A stretch of DNA of 64,000 nt from Nitrosospira lacus (GCF_000355765.4 NZ_CP021106.3:1087137-1151136), one strand, 5' to 3'. Shown: positions 44,185 through 53,828, counted from the first letter of the stretch. The notes: generated by a model from the sequence alone, not told the origin. Translations and numbers: made by a program.

Positions 44185-46926
44185 ATGAAAACATTGTTGC
44201 TGGTTGATGGCTCATCTTACCTGTATCGCGCTTTCCATGCGCTGCCGGATTTGCGCAACCGCAATAACGAGCCAACCGGTGCGATTTATGGCGTGCTCAA
44301 CATGCTGCGCCGTTTGCACAAGGATTACCAGGCCCATTATAGCGCGTGCGTATTTGATGCAAAAGGCAAGACTTTTCGCGACGACCTCTATGCGGAATAT
44401 AAATCGCATCGCCCTCCAATGCCCCCCGATCTGGCGGCGCAGATTGCGCCCCTGCACGAGTGCATTATCGCCATGGGCTGGCCAATGCTGATCGTGGAAG
44501 GCGTGGAGGCGGATGATGTGATTGGTACGCTGGCTAAACAAGCCGTGCACGAAAACATGCGCTGCATCATTTCCACCGGCGACAAGGACATTGCGCAACT
44601 GGTGAATCCGCAAGTGACGCTGATCAATACCATGAGCAACGAAACGCTCGACGAAGCGGCAGTGCTTGCCAAATTTGGTGTGACACCAGCACGCATGCTC
44701 GATTATCTGGCATTGGTGGGTGACGCGGTGGATAACATTCCGGGCGTGGAAAAAGTGGGTCCCAAAACTGCGGTGAAATGGCTCACCCAATATGGCACAT
44801 TGGATAATCTCATCGCGCATGCCAATGAAATTGGCGGTGTAGTAGGTGAAAATTTGCGTGCGGCGCTCGCTTGGCTGAGTCGAGCGCGTGAATTACTGGC
44901 CATCAAGTGCGACGTCGCATTACCTGTCGATGTACACGATCTTGGGCTGCAACCGCAGCATACCGCAAAACTGGCCGAGTTGTATGAGCGGCTGGATTTT
45001 AGAACCTGGTTGCGGGAAATGCGGCAGGAGGCGGACTCAGCGAGTCCGCAAGTGATCGGCGATACGCCCTTGGCCGCCGGGTATCAGCCAGTGGATGCGA
45101 ATCGGCGATCTTCGGCTACGTCAGGGGACTATCAGATCATTTTGACCCAGTCCCAACTGGATGAATGGATCGCACGTATCTATGCCGCGCCACTGGTTTC
45201 GCTGGATACGGAAACCACCGGGCTGGATCCGATGCAGTCGCAACTCGTCGGAATCTCGTTTTCCATTGAGCCTCATCAGGCGGCTTATCTGCCGCTGACG
45301 CACCGGTATGCAGGCGCCCCACCGCAACTGCCGGTCGATCTCGTGATCAATAAACTCAAACCATGGCTGGAAGATGCGGGCAAACCCAAAGCGGGACAGA
45401 ATCTCAAGTATGACAAGCACATTTTTGCGAATCATGGCATTACTTTGAACGGAATTGTCCACGATACACTATTGCAGTCCTATGTATTGGAATCCCACCG
45501 TCCGCACGATATGGATAATCTTGCGTTGAGGCATCTTGGAGCCAAAACCATTAGCTATGATGAGGTCACCGGCAAGGGGGCCGGGCGTATAGGTTTTGAT
45601 CAGGTGGATATCGAACGCGCGATGCAATATGCGGCGGAAGATGCCGATATCACGCTGCAACTACATCAGCACATGTACCCCGAAATAATGAAGGACGAAA
45701 AGCTCGATTATATCTATCGCGTACTCGAAATGCCGGTACTGAACATCCTGTTTGAAATGGAGCGTAACGGCGTATTACTGGACTTGAAATTACTGGAAAT
45801 CCAAAGCCGCGAACTGGGTGAGAAAATGCTGTCGCTGGAAAGCCAGGCCCACGCTATTGCCGGGCAGCCATTTAATCTGAATTCACCCCGGCAAATTCAG
45901 GAGATACTGTTCAACCAGCTCAAGCTTCCCGTTATCAAGAAGACGCCAAGCGGGACACCGTCCACCGACGAAGACGTGCTGCAACAGCTCGCGCTGGATT
46001 ATCCCCTGGCAAAAGTCCTGCTCGAATACCGCGGGCTTGCCAAGCTCAAATCCACCTACACGGACAAGCTGCCGCGCATGGTGGATGCCGCCACCGGACG
46101 CGTGCACACCAATTATGCGCAGGCGGTAGCGGTGACCGGGCGGCTCGCGAGCAATGAGCCCAACCTGCAAAACATTCCGGTACGCACCGCCGAGGGACGC
46201 CGTATCCGCGAAGCATTTATCGCTGCACCGGGGCATCGCATTATCTCCGCGGATTATTCGCAGATCGAGCTGCGCATCATGGCGCACATATCGCAGGATG
46301 CGGGATTGCTCAAAGCGTTCGCCGCAGGCGAGGATATACATCGCGCGACCGCCGCGGAAGTGTTTGGTGTCGCGCTGGAAGCGGTGAACAATGAGCAGCG
46401 CCGCTATGCAAAAATCATCAACTTCGGGCTGATTTACGGCATGTCCGAATTCGGCCTCGCCTCGCAGCTCGGGGTTGAACGCTCAGCCGCACGTGCGTAC
46501 ATGGACCGGTACTTTGCCCGTTATCCGGGGGTTGCGAATTACATGCAACATACCAGGGAGACCGCCAGAAAAACCGGTTACGTCGAAACCGTATTCGGAC
46601 GCAGGCTGTGGCTGCCGGAAATCAATAGTTCCAACGGTAATCGCAGACAAGGAGCGGAACGTGCAGCAATCAATGCCCCCATGCAAGGTACTGCGGCCGA
46701 TATCATCAAGCTTGCCATGATCGCGACGCATGGCTGGCTGGCCAAAGCGGGCTTGCGGAGCAAGCTGATCATGCAAGTCCATGACGAGCTGGTACTGGAA
46801 GTGCCGGATGATGAAACCGGAACTGTAAAGGATGAACTGCCGCGGCTAATGGGTGGCGCGGCGAAACTCGACGTGCCGCTGCTGGTGGAAGTGGGGGTAG
46901 GCCCGAATTGGGAGCAGGCGCATTAG
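44185..46926 (+). CDS. polA: DNA polymerase I
   Basis: 913 aa. The 5'-3' exonuclease domain (about 1-290) keeps its acidic residues, including DGSSYLYRAFHAL and GVEADDVIGTLA. The 3'-5' proofreading exonuclease (about 310-500) looks active, with SLDTETTGLDP. The polymerase domain has motif A ADYSQIELRIMAH, motif B KIINFGLIYGMSEFGLA and motif C QVHDELVLE. It fills gaps and removes RNA primers. All three domains appear intact and the length is normal. Confidence 0.98.
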   Translation: MKTLLLVDGSSYLYRAFHALPDLRNRNNEPTGAIYGVLNMLRRLHKDYQAHYSACVFDAKGKTFRDDLYAEYKSHRPPMPPDLAAQIAPLHECIIAMGWPMLIVEGVEADDVIGTLAKQAVHENMRCIISTGDKDIAQLVNPQVTLINTMSNETLDEAAVLAKFGVTPARMLDYLALVGDAVDNIPGVEKVGPKTAVKWLTQYGTLDNLIAHANEIGGVVGENLRAALAWLSRARELLAIKCDVALPVDVHDLGLQPQHTAKLAELYERLDFRTWLREMRQEADSASPQVIGDTPLAAGYQPVDANRRSSATSGDYQIILTQSQLDEWIARIYAAPLVSLDTETTGLDPMQSQLVGISFSIEPHQAAYLPLTHRYAGAPPQLPVDLVINKLKPWLEDAGKPKAGQNLKYDKHIFANHGITLNGIVHDTLLQSYVLESHRPHDMDNLALRHLGAKTISYDEVTGKGAGRIGFDQVDIERAMQYAAEDADITLQLHQHMYPEIMKDEKLDYIYRVLEMPVLNILFEMERNGVLLDLKLLEIQSRELGEKMLSLESQAHAIAGQPFNLNSPRQIQEILFNQLKLPVIKKTPSGTPSTDEDVLQQLALDYPLAKVLLEYRGLAKLKSTYTDKLPRMVDAATGRVHTNYAQAVAVTGRLASNEPNLQNIPVRTAEGRRIREAFIAAPGHRIISADYSQIELRIMAHISQDAGLLKAFAAGEDIHRATAAEVFGVALEAVNNEQRRYAKIINFGLIYGMSEFGLASQLGVERSAARAYMDRYFARYPGVANYMQHTRETARKTGYVETVFGRRLWLPEINSSNGNRRQGAERAAINAPMQGTAADIIKLAMIATHGWLAKAGLRSKLIMQVHDELVLEVPDDETGTVKDELPRLMGGAAKLDVPLLVEVGVGPNWEQAH

Positions 46927-47005
46927 ATTAAGGTGCTCTTCAACAAATCTCCCATGGAGCGTGTTTTCTTCCAATGGGGAGTATGTGATACCGTCGGGCA
47001 ATATT

Positions 47006-47089
47006 ATCCTGAATCCTGCATACCACAAAAAATCTTTGTGAATCATGGTGCTTAACTCGAAAATCAATGATCAACCACCGAATTTGGGA
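47006..47089 (-). repeat. MITE-like intergenic repeat, copy 7 (short form)
   Basis: 84 bp. On the minus strand it reads TCCCAAATTCGGTGGTTGAT, then TTAAGCACCATGATTCACAA, AGATTTTTTGTGG, and ends GCAGGATTCAGGAT. This matches the copy at 59273 base for base over its ACCATGATTCACAAAGA core. About 33 bp of the right arm present in long copies is missing. It ends 8 bp before the -35 element of the rpsP promoter. Confidence 0.72.
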
Positions 47090-47096
47090 GTATAAC

Positions 47097-47126
47097 TTGC
47101 TAATAGGGCAAAAATTACCGTAAAAT
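47097..47126 (+). promoter_or_regulatory. Sigma-70 promoter of the rpsP operon
   Basis: -35 TTGCTA (47097-47102), 18-base spacer, -10 TAAAAT (47121-47126), 38 bp before the rpsP ATG. It resembles the rplM promoter in its -10. Confidence 0.7.
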
Positions 47127-47164
47127 CACACCCTTTTCGGTTCCGGACCCACATAGGCATATAC

Positions 47165-47431
47165 ATGGTCATTATTCGACTGGCGCGAAGCGGTGCCAAG
47201 AAACGCCCGTTTTTCAATATGGTAGTAGCGGATTCCCGAGACGCCCGGGACGGCAAGTTCATTGAGCGCATTGGCTTTTATAACCCTAGGGCGGCTGAAG
47301 GCGAAGAAGCATTGCGTGTTCAATTGGATCGTGTCACCCATTGGCAATCGCAGGGTGCACGGCTATCCGATACCGTTACAAGGTTGGTCAGGCAGTTTGG
47401 TGCAAAACAAAAAGCCGCGGGAATTACCTAA
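47165..47431 (+). CDS. rpsP: 30S ribosomal protein S16
   Basis: 88 aa with the family opening [20 protein letters not shown] and [10 protein letters not shown]. It is required for 30S assembly. First gene of the conserved rpsP-rimM-trmD-rplS operon; rimM starts 22 bp after its stop. Confidence 0.98.
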   Translation: MVIIRLARSGAKKRPFFNMVVADSRDARDGKFIERIGFYNPRAAEGEEALRVQLDRVTHWQSQGARLSDTVTRLVRQFGAKQKAAGIT

Positions 47432-47453
47432 ATCAGGCGAAGCAGTCGAGCCA

Positions 47454-47966
47454 ATGGTGGTGATGGGGCGTATTATCGGCCCCTTCGGTGTGTCAGGCTG
47501 GATCAAGGTTTTTCCCTATACTGAATATGTGGATGGACTGCTTGACTATCCGGTCTGGTGGCTGGGTAAAGGCAATGGGGAATGGCACGAAGTAAAAGTC
47601 ACCGGATGCGAAGTTCACGGGAGTACATTGACGGCCGCACTTGAGTCATATGCCGACCGTACTGCGGCAATGCGGTTGAAGGGTAAGCAGATCGCGGTAC
47701 CTCGCAGCCAGTTGCCGAGTTTGTCCAAAAGCGGTAAGGATGGCTATTACTGGTCGGATCTGATCGGCCTTGAAGTCATTAATCTGCGGGATGAGGAATT
47801 GGGGAAAGTGACCGGACTACTGGAAACCGGCGCCAACGATGTGCTTCAAGTGCAAAGTCCGATGGAAGGTGAAAAGGAGCGATTGATTCCTTTTGTCAGT
47901 CAGGTGATCGTTAAGGTGGATCTAAAGGCTTGCCGGATAACGGTGGACTGGGGCATGGACTACTAG
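47454..47966 (+). CDS. rimM: Ribosome maturation factor RimM
   Basis: 170 aa from the ATG at 47454; longer frames run back into rpsP and are spurious. The N-terminal RimM barrel opens with [18 protein letters not shown] and the PRC-barrel half has [14 protein letters not shown]. RimM binds S19 and aids maturation of the 30S head. trmD begins two bases after the stop. Confidence 0.95.
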   Translation: MVVMGRIIGPFGVSGWIKVFPYTEYVDGLLDYPVWWLGKGNGEWHEVKVTGCEVHGSTLTAALESYADRTAAMRLKGKQIAVPRSQLPSLSKSGKDGYYWSDLIGLEVINLRDEELGKVTGLLETGANDVLQVQSPMEGEKERLIPFVSQVIVKVDLKACRITVDWGMDY

Positions 47967-47968
47967 CC

Positions 47969-48739
47969 GTGGCTTTTGAGTTCGACGTCATTACACTGTT
48001 CCCCGAAATGTTTGATGCCGTCACCCGATACGGTATAACCGGCAGGGCGAAAGAAAACGGGATCTACCGGTTGCATACCTGGAACCCGCGCGACTTCACT
48101 GAAGATAATCACCGTACGGTGGATGATCGTCCTTATGGCGGCGGCCCGGGAATGCTGATGCTGGCACAGCCGCTGGAAAAAGCCGTCACCGCGGCAAGGA
48201 TCAGGCAGGCAGGTAATGGCATTAACGGGACGAAGGTAATCTATCTTTCTCCCCAGGGGCGGCTGTTGAACCATGACCTGGTGATGGAGCTGTGCGAACT
48301 GCCATCATTGGTGCTACTCGCCGGGCGCTATGAAGGCGTGGACGAGCGCTTGATAGCGCGTGAGGTGGATGACGAAATTTCCATCGGCGATTATGTGCTC
48401 TCTGGAGGAGAGCTCGCGGCAATGGTGCTGATAGACAGTATGGTGCGGCAAATGCCCGGTGTGCTGGGAGACGCTGACTCAGCCGTTCAGGACTCATTTG
48501 TGAGTGGACTGCTTGATTTTCCCCAGTACACGCGACCGGAAGTCTATCAGGGAGAATTCGTGCCGGAAGTTCTCATGTCCGGCAATCACGCCGGCATCAG
48601 ACGCTGGCGTTTGCGGCAATCGCTGGGCAGGACATGGCTGAGACGGCCGGATCTGCTGGCGCTGAAAGTTGAACGGGGCTTGACCGGAGAGGAAGCGGAA
48701 TTGCTGGAAGAGTTCAAGCACGCCCATGAATCGAATTGA
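47969..48739 (+). CDS. trmD: tRNA (guanine-N1)-methyltransferase TrmD
   Basis: 256 aa from GTG at 47969, two bases after the rimM stop, giving the family start [15 protein letters not shown]; an ATG at 47930 would overlap rimM and add foreign residues. The knotted SPOUT domain has [23 protein letters not shown] and [13 protein letters not shown]. It makes m1G37 in tRNAs and prevents +1 frameshifting. Confidence 0.96.
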   Translation: MAFEFDVITLFPEMFDAVTRYGITGRAKENGIYRLHTWNPRDFTEDNHRTVDDRPYGGGPGMLMLAQPLEKAVTAARIRQAGNGINGTKVIYLSPQGRLLNHDLVMELCELPSLVLLAGRYEGVDERLIAREVDDEISIGDYVLSGGELAAMVLIDSMVRQMPGVLGDADSAVQDSFVSGLLDFPQYTRPEVYQGEFVPEVLMSGNHAGIRRWRLRQSLGRTWLRRPDLLALKVERGLTGEEAELLEEFKHAHESN

Positions 48740-48780
48740 AATCAACAGAAACCAAGTGAAATAAAGTAAGGAGTGGCAAA

Positions 48781-49185
48781 ATGAATTTGATCGAACAACT
48801 CGAAAACGAAGAAATCAGCCGTCTTGGCAAGACAATTCCGGATTTTGCTCCCGGAGATACGGTAATCGTTAACGTTAAAGTGGTTGAAGGCGACCGTAAG
48901 CGCGTGCAAGCCTATGAAGGCGTCGTTATCGCTAAACGCAATCGCGGCCTCAATTCGGCTTTTACCGTGCGTAAGGTATCCAGCGGCGAGGGTGTGGAGC
49001 GGACTTTCCAGACCTACTCACCGCTAATTGCCAGCGTGGAAATCAAACGTCGTGGGGATGTCCGCCGCGCCAAGCTATATTACCTGCGGGATCGTTCCGG
49101 TAAGTCTGCCCGCATTCGCGAGAAGCTTCCGGCTCGTGCTGCAGCAAAGAATGCGGTGCCGAAAATAGGGCCGGCCCAAGGTTAG
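48781..49185 (+). CDS. rplS: 50S ribosomal protein L19
   Basis: 134 aa, with the family core [20 protein letters not shown] and [17 protein letters not shown]. The C-terminal extension after KL is Ala-rich and slightly longer than in E. coli (115 aa). AAGGAG precedes the ATG. Last gene of the rpsP operon. Confidence 0.98.
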   Translation: MNLIEQLENEEISRLGKTIPDFAPGDTVIVNVKVVEGDRKRVQAYEGVVIAKRNRGLNSAFTVRKVSSGEGVERTFQTYSPLIASVEIKRRGDVRRAKLYYLRDRSGKSARIREKLPARAAAKNAVPKIGPAQG

Positions 49186-49193
49186 ATTGCAAT

Positions 49194-49213
49194 GCCCCTG
49201 ATCCTGTAGGGGC
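49194..49213 (+). terminator. Possible hairpin after rplS
   Basis: GCCCCT and AGGGGC form a 6 bp stem with an 8-base loop 8 bp after the rplS stop. No T-run follows, so it is at best a weak or Rho-assisted terminator. Confidence 0.35.
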
Positions 49214-49362
49214 GCCGGGGTCGGCATCGGGGGGCTCCATGGCTCATATGCGATGCCCAGTGCCCCGCCCGCGTGCATAGGCGATCCCGGTCGCAACTTC
49301 ATAGGTAGCCAATGCTGGCACCTGCCCAGCCTAACCACCCATCACATTCAATCCTGTTTCGG

Positions 49363-49989
49363 TTACGGTTTATTCTCGATTTCCTTGTGCCAGATATCGT
49401 GGACTTCGTCTGGCCACAGTGATTTGATCCAGACAATCACGTCATCGATTTGCTGATTTGTCAACTTGCCATCCCACGCTGGCATGCCGCCGATATCCGC
49501 CGGACTGCCTACCCGGATCATTCTTTCCAGTGTCTCGGTTGAGTGATGCCAAGCGTGGGCAGTGCCATCCAGTGGCGGTGGCGGGTACCTGCCGTCAGCT
49601 CCCGGATTTCGCCAGCCTGGCGTGCCTTCCCCATTTGGTCCATGACAGTTGGCGCAATTCGTGCGATAAACAACCTCACCGCGCTTTATTTTCTCCGGAT
49701 CCAGCTTACGGGCCGCCAGGTTTTTTGGCTCCACCGGCGCCGCGACAGATGGTGCCGGTTCGGCAGGGGGCGTGGTTGAGCCGGCAGAGGGCACGTCCGG
49801 TGCGGCAGTTGCGGGCGCTGGTGCAGCAGCGGGCGCCGACGCAGCGGCAGGAGGCTTCGATTCACCGCAAGCAGCGATAAAGACAACTGTCATGCCTGCC
49901 AGAAGAAAATAACGGAGGCCCATGCTGGCAAATTTTCTTTGCTGGTTCGCAGGAGTAGCGACAGTGAGAGGAGATTTCATGCTCATCAT
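49363..49989 (-). CDS. Monoheme cytochrome c lipoprotein
   Basis: 208 aa. The lipobox IAAC places the acylated cysteine at residue 41. A Pro/Ala-rich linker (about 45-90) holds a class I cytochrome c domain (about 100-195) away from the membrane. The heme site is CANCH (112-116) and the distal ligand is Met169 in GGMPAW. The start ATG overlaps the DUF411 stop (ATGA). It is the last gene of a three-gene operon of exported metal proteins and probably accepts or passes electrons in the periplasm. Confidence 0.88.
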   Translation of the reverse strand: MMSMKSPLTVATPANQQRKFASMGLRYFLLAGMTVVFIAACGESKPPAAASAPAAAPAPATAAPDVPSAGSTTPPAEPAPSVAAPVEPKNLAARKLDPEKIKRGEVVYRTNCANCHGPNGEGTPGWRNPGADGRYPPPPLDGTAHAWHHSTETLERMIRVGSPADIGGMPAWDGKLTNQQIDDVIVWIKSLWPDEVHDIWHKEIENKP

Positions 49990-50471
49990 TTCAATCTCAT
50001 CAGGGATTCTTTGGGGTCAGATGGAAGATGGCGGCTGTACACAGTAGTATCGCCTTGCTTATTGATTAGAAGCACATCATAAGGATCGCTGCGCGCGCCC
50101 TCCATACCGGGGGAGCCGTGAGGCATGCCCGGAGCGGTCAGGCCAATAGCGCGGGGACGTTCTTTAAGAAACCGCCTGATGTCCTGCGCGGGCACATGAC
50201 CTTCAATCGCATAACCATCAACCAGAGCGGTATGACATGAACCAAGCGTGGTGGAAATACCTGCACGCTCGCGTACCTCCTTGTTGCCCACATCATGGGT
50301 ATTGACGGTAAAGCCATTCGCACGCATATGGTCGACCCATTTTGCGCAGCACTTGCAGGTTGCGCTCTTGTAGACTTCGACTGTTGTTGTCGCACCAGCG
50401 CTGGCAGCAATAGCCGACAAGACACCGATCAGAATAGATCCGGCGATTAATGTGTGAGTTGGTTTCTTCAT
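49986..50471 (-). CDS. DUF411 metal-binding exported protein
   Basis: 161 aa with a signal peptide (about 1-27). The mature protein has the DUF411 cysteine cluster KSATCKCC (Cys39, 41, 42) and LGSCHTA (Cys79, His80), and a His/Met-rich PGMPHGSPGME segment typical of copper binding. DUF411 proteins are found in copper-resistance and cytochrome contexts. Both ends overlap neighbours by four bases (ATGA), so it is translated together with the cupredoxin and the cytochrome c. Confidence 0.88.
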   Translation of the reverse strand: MKKPTHTLIAGSILIGVLSAIAASAGATTTVEVYKSATCKCCAKWVDHMRANGFTVNTHDVGNKEVRERAGISTTLGSCHTALVDGYAIEGHVPAQDIRRFLKERPRAIGLTAPGMPHGSPGMEGARSDPYDVLLINKQGDTTVYSRHLPSDPKESLMRLK

Positions 50472-50944
50472 TTGGCCTCTACTTTGATTGTTCCTTTCAT
50501 ACCCGGAAAATTCATACCCTTGAAGTGACCCGGCAGCGGGCAGGCGAAGTCGACTATGCCGGCTTCAGTGAAATGCCATACCAGTTCCCCGGTCTTGCCC
50601 GGACTGACGGAAATCATATTGGGTTCATCGGGATGCTCCATATCGGGGAATTTTTTCAACATTTTCCCATGCTTATCGATATCCTCGGGAGTACTAATCA
50701 TCATTTCGTGTTTTTTCTTGCCGGTGTTCTTAAGCACGAATTTAATTGTTTCACCCTGTTTCACGTCTATTTCAGATGGTTTAAAGCGGTTATCCACCAT
50801 GGTTATTTCAATGGTGCGCGACACCTTGCCGGGATCGCCGGGGCTGCCGACAATACCTTCGCCCCCCGGACGATTTTCATCAGCAGAGGTTCCGGCCGAG
50901 ATCAAGCTCAAGACTAACGCAGATGCGATCAATAGGTGTTTCAT
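50468..50944 (-). CDS. Cupredoxin-like (plastocyanin/azurin fold) exported protein
   Basis: 158 aa from the ATG at 50944, preceded by the strong AAGGAGGATCAC; an upstream start would be without it. A signal peptide (about 1-22) is followed by a single cupredoxin domain (about 45-158). Candidate type 1 copper ligands are His79 in KKKHEMM, Cys135 and His140 in FACPLPGHF, and Met144 or Met149. It is the first gene of the operon with DUF411 and cytochrome c. A small soluble copper protein beside a cytochrome c suggests an electron-transfer or copper-storage role. Confidence 0.9.
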   Translation of the reverse strand: MKHLLIASALVLSLISAGTSADENRPGGEGIVGSPGDPGKVSRTIEITMVDNRFKPSEIDVKQGETIKFVLKNTGKKKHEMMISTPEDIDKHGKMLKKFPDMEHPDEPNMISVSPGKTGELVWHFTEAGIVDFACPLPGHFKGMNFPGMKGTIKVEAK

Positions 50945-51504
50945 GTGATCCTCCTTTCTGTAGAGATTCCGCGTCACCTTCTTTCTTTTAAGCATCAATC
51001 TTATTATTTATCCCAATATAGCAAAAAAATGCGCAGTCGCCCATTTTAGTCTATCTGATGTGCTTTTCGTCGCGGGGCACGAATGTATTTATTTCCTTGT
51101 GCCGTTATCAATGGTTAAAATGTCTTGATGACAAGGATTGGCAAGATGTAGTGTCACGCCGTGATAGACTGAAAAGCGGTTCTGGAGTTCCTATGCTTTG
51201 ATCATTTCATCGGCTTGGCAGCCCGGGGATTTGAAGAATCGAAGCGAAAAGAAGGGCCGGGCCACGATAGATATTGAGAATTTTCTGAAAGTGAAAGCGG
51301 TAGTTGTTCCATCGGCCAAAAAAAGCGGCGAAATATAGACCAGCCAGCCGCCAAGCGTCTACAGGCTGGAATAAACAAGCTCCACATAACCCCGTTACAA
51401 ATTTGGCGAATGCTATGCTACGAGCCGAACCGGCCGCTCTATATAAGCGCCATGCCTATATTTATTCGATATGACAAAAACTTGTCCGCTGCTTCCCTGC
51501 TGAG
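50945..51504. other. 560 bp gene-free interval between cupredoxin operon and unknown lipoprotein
   Basis: The longest empty stretch in the window. It has to carry two divergent promoters. An AT-rich segment at about 50995-51030 precedes the cupredoxin operon. ORFs under 65 codons on either strand show no family features. A TTTGGCGAATGCTATGCTAC stretch near 51401-51420 resembles part of the repeat copy at 55369 but is too short to call. Confidence 0.45.
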
Positions 51505-52725
51505 ATGAAAACATTGCATATAGGCATCCTTTGCCCCCCATACCGGTTATGCTTGACCTTGTGTCTTGTATCCGCGTTCGCGCTCTCAGGCTGTGTATCG
51601 CCCATTGCGCTCAATCGCGCAGTCGGTGCCTATGATGAGGCCATTACCAGTGCTGCCTCCAGACAGCTATTGACTAATATCGCCCGTGCCCATCACCATC
51701 AACCGATACATTTTACGGGGGTATCGAACGTCGCGGCTACCTTCGATTTCCGCTTCAGCGCAGGTGCCACTCCCGCGCTGGGAGGGCTCGCCGGGCAGGT
51801 ATTGATGCCGATATTTGGCGGCAGCGTCGCGGAAAACCCCACCATCAGCATTGTCCCGATCGAAGGCGAGGAATTTACCAAGCGGCTGCTGACCCCATTT
51901 CAGCAAAGCAAACTCATGCTTCTGCTCCGTCAACGCTTCGATATCGATCTCCTGTTGAGGTTGATGGCGCAGGAAGTGCGCATTGAGGGTTCCACACAAC
52001 AGGGCGCGTATCGAAACAGGCCTTCCGATTCATCGGGCTACGAAGTATTCCGTCGCGTGGTGCTGCATCTTTCGGCCATTCAAGACCAGAACCAGCTCTA
52101 TGCCGAACCGTTGAATCTGGAACGTACTTGGATCATTCCTGCCGGTGCCGTTTCGGCAGAAGGCTTTCAGGCTCTGGAGAGAGAGTATTTTGTGCTCTAT
52201 AACAAACACGACAGTACCTATACGCTTCGTAAACAAGTGCCGGGCCCGATTCTCATCACCAACTATGATCCGGACACGCTGTCCCCGGAGGAACGTGCGC
52301 AGTTAAACAATGAAGCAGGAACCTGGAACATCCACGATGTTGCTTTCGATATTCGTCCTGATCATCCTGGGGGGGGATGGCCAATGAGAGGAACTTTCCG
52401 TCTCAGAAGCTTCCACAAAATTCTCAATTTCCTCGGCCATTCTCTCGGCGACGAGCCGGAGTACCATGTCGAGAAGGATATGCGGACCCCCGCCATTAAA
52501 GGTGACGAAAATCCGATCGCCACCATGGGACTCGTGGTGTCGGATTCGCCACCATCGGAAGCCGATCTTTCGATCCGTTCGCATAATCGGTACTACTCGG
52601 TGGATACCGTTGGTCCGCTCGCTCGTTGGAACCGGGATGCTTTCCAGATGTTGTACTTGCTGTTTCAAATGACCATCACCGATTTGCCGCGCACCGGCGT
52701 ACCCAGTATCACGATTGCCAAGTAA
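51505..52725 (+). CDS. Hypothetical lipoprotein, family not recognised
   Basis: 406 aa. The signal ends in the lipobox LSGC (Cys30), so the protein is a lipoprotein. The mature protein has no motif I recognise. It contains an early predicted strand-rich region (about 60-110, ATFDFRFSAGATP), a helical part rich in Leu and Arg (about 130-160, QSKLMLLLRQRFDIDLLLR) and a C-terminal region with several Tyr/Trp. It is neither a TPR nor a beta-barrel by inspection. Flanking genes are unrelated. Probably a real, long, transcribed gene with unknown role; no operon partners. Confidence 0.75.
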   Translation: MKTLHIGILCPPYRLCLTLCLVSAFALSGCVSPIALNRAVGAYDEAITSAASRQLLTNIARAHHHQPIHFTGVSNVAATFDFRFSAGATPALGGLAGQVLMPIFGGSVAENPTISIVPIEGEEFTKRLLTPFQQSKLMLLLRQRFDIDLLLRLMAQEVRIEGSTQQGAYRNRPSDSSGYEVFRRVVLHLSAIQDQNQLYAEPLNLERTWIIPAGAVSAEGFQALEREYFVLYNKHDSTYTLRKQVPGPILITNYDPDTLSPEERAQLNNEAGTWNIHDVAFDIRPDHPGGGWPMRGTFRLRSFHKILNFLGHSLGDEPEYHVEKDMRTPAIKGDENPIATMGLVVSDSPPSEADLSIRSHNRYYSVDTVGPLARWNRDAFQMLYLLFQMTITDLPRTGVPSITIAK

Positions 52726-52848
52726 TCCGTTCTCTTCGAGAATTGCTGCGAACGATGGGCATCACCGGGAAAGAGCAAGCAGGGGACAACGCATACAGGA
52801 TTTTCGATCTCCCCATAATGTGACTGACAGAGGCGTTCCTTAGGTACT

Positions 52849-53403
52849 CTAAGGCGGCGGCTGCATATTTGAAAAGCGCCATTCACCCGGTGCGAGGCCG
52901 TGCAGGGAATAGGTGCCGATAGCCTGGCGGATCAGCCGCAGCGTCGGAAAAGAGACAGCTGCCGTCATATGGCGCACTTGACGGTTCTTGCCTTCCATGA
53001 GTGTCAATTCAATCCATGAAACGGGAATATTTTTTCGGAAGCGAATGGGCGGTATGCGCGGCCAGAGGCTATCCGGTTCATCCATAGGGCGCACCCGGGC
53101 GGGCATTGCCTTGAAATTTCTCGTCATCACACCCTGGCGCAGCTTATCCAGCGCAACTTCATCGGGCACACCCTCTACCTGCACCCAGTACGTTTTCGGT
53201 AGCTTGTGCTCAGGATGGCTGATTCTATTTTGCAATTTGCCATTATTGGTGAGGAGTACCAGGCCTTCGCTATCGGCATCGAGTCGTCCGGCAGGATAAA
53301 AACCGGGCAGCGGTATGAAATCCTTGAGAGACTTGTATCCGGCTTCGGGCGTGAACTGGCAAATAACTCCGTAAGGTTTATTGAAAAGAATCAAACGAGA
53401 CAT
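52849..53403 (-). CDS. rluE: 23S rRNA pseudouridine synthase, RluE/RluB-like
   Basis: 184 aa, short because it lacks the N-terminal S4 domain, which points to RluE rather than RluB/RsuA. The catalytic aspartate is in [13 protein letters not shown] and the following [15 protein letters not shown] and GKNRQVRHM motifs are those of the RsuA family. RluE makes pseudouridine 2457 in 23S rRNA. Gene symbol is given on domain grounds and is tentative. Confidence 0.85.
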   Translation of the reverse strand: MSRLILFNKPYGVICQFTPEAGYKSLKDFIPLPGFYPAGRLDADSEGLVLLTNNGKLQNRISHPEHKLPKTYWVQVEGVPDEVALDKLRQGVMTRNFKAMPARVRPMDEPDSLWPRIPPIRFRKNIPVSWIELTLMEGKNRQVRHMTAAVSFPTLRLIRQAIGTYSLHGLAPGEWRFSNMQPPP

Positions 53404-53454
53404 GGTTTTTGTCGGCGGGACTGCATCGCATTTGCGGGCAAGGTTGGGCAGGAG

Positions 53455-53784
53455 TTAATCCGTTTCGGAATTGGCTGTCTTAAACAATACATCCGGTTCC
53501 AGCACCGTTTGCCGGATTTCAACCACTTTGCGACGGGATTTGACTCCGTGTTTGAGTGTTACCTGACGTAGCGGCACGCTAAAAATCATAGCGAGGAACT
53601 CCAGCAGTGCGGTGTTGGCCGCACCTTCCACTGGTGGGGCGGCAAGCCTTATCTTTAGCGCGTCGCCATGCAGCCCAACGGCTTCGGTGCGTTTAGCGCC
53701 GGGTTGTATATGAAGAGTAAGGATGAGCCGCCGACCGCTATCCGTGCGGCGGTGCCAGGTATTGTGCAGCAATGCTGGCGACAT
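53455..53784 (-). CDS. DUF167 (YggU) family protein
   Basis: 109 aa from the ATG at 53784, which follows GGGAGC. An alternative ATG at 53829 overlaps the yggT stop (TGATG) and would add 15 residues; I prefer the shorter form, as it fits the family N-terminus. The core LTLHIQPGAKRTEAVGLHG and APPVEGAANTALLEFLA are diagnostic. Function is unknown. The DUF167-yggT-proC order is common in proteobacteria. Confidence 0.88.
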   Translation of the reverse strand: MSPALLHNTWHRRTDSGRRLILTLHIQPGAKRTEAVGLHGDALKIRLAAPPVEGAANTALLEFLAMIFSVPLRQVTLKHGVKSRRKVVEIRQTVLEPDVLFKTANSETD

Positions 53785-53828
53785 GAAGAAGCTCCCGTAA
53801 AGTATCAATGCTTCGACATACTCATACA

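Noticed and set aside
51202-51387. 61-codon minus-strand ORF in the 560 bp empty interval
   Set aside because: No ribosome-binding site or motif.
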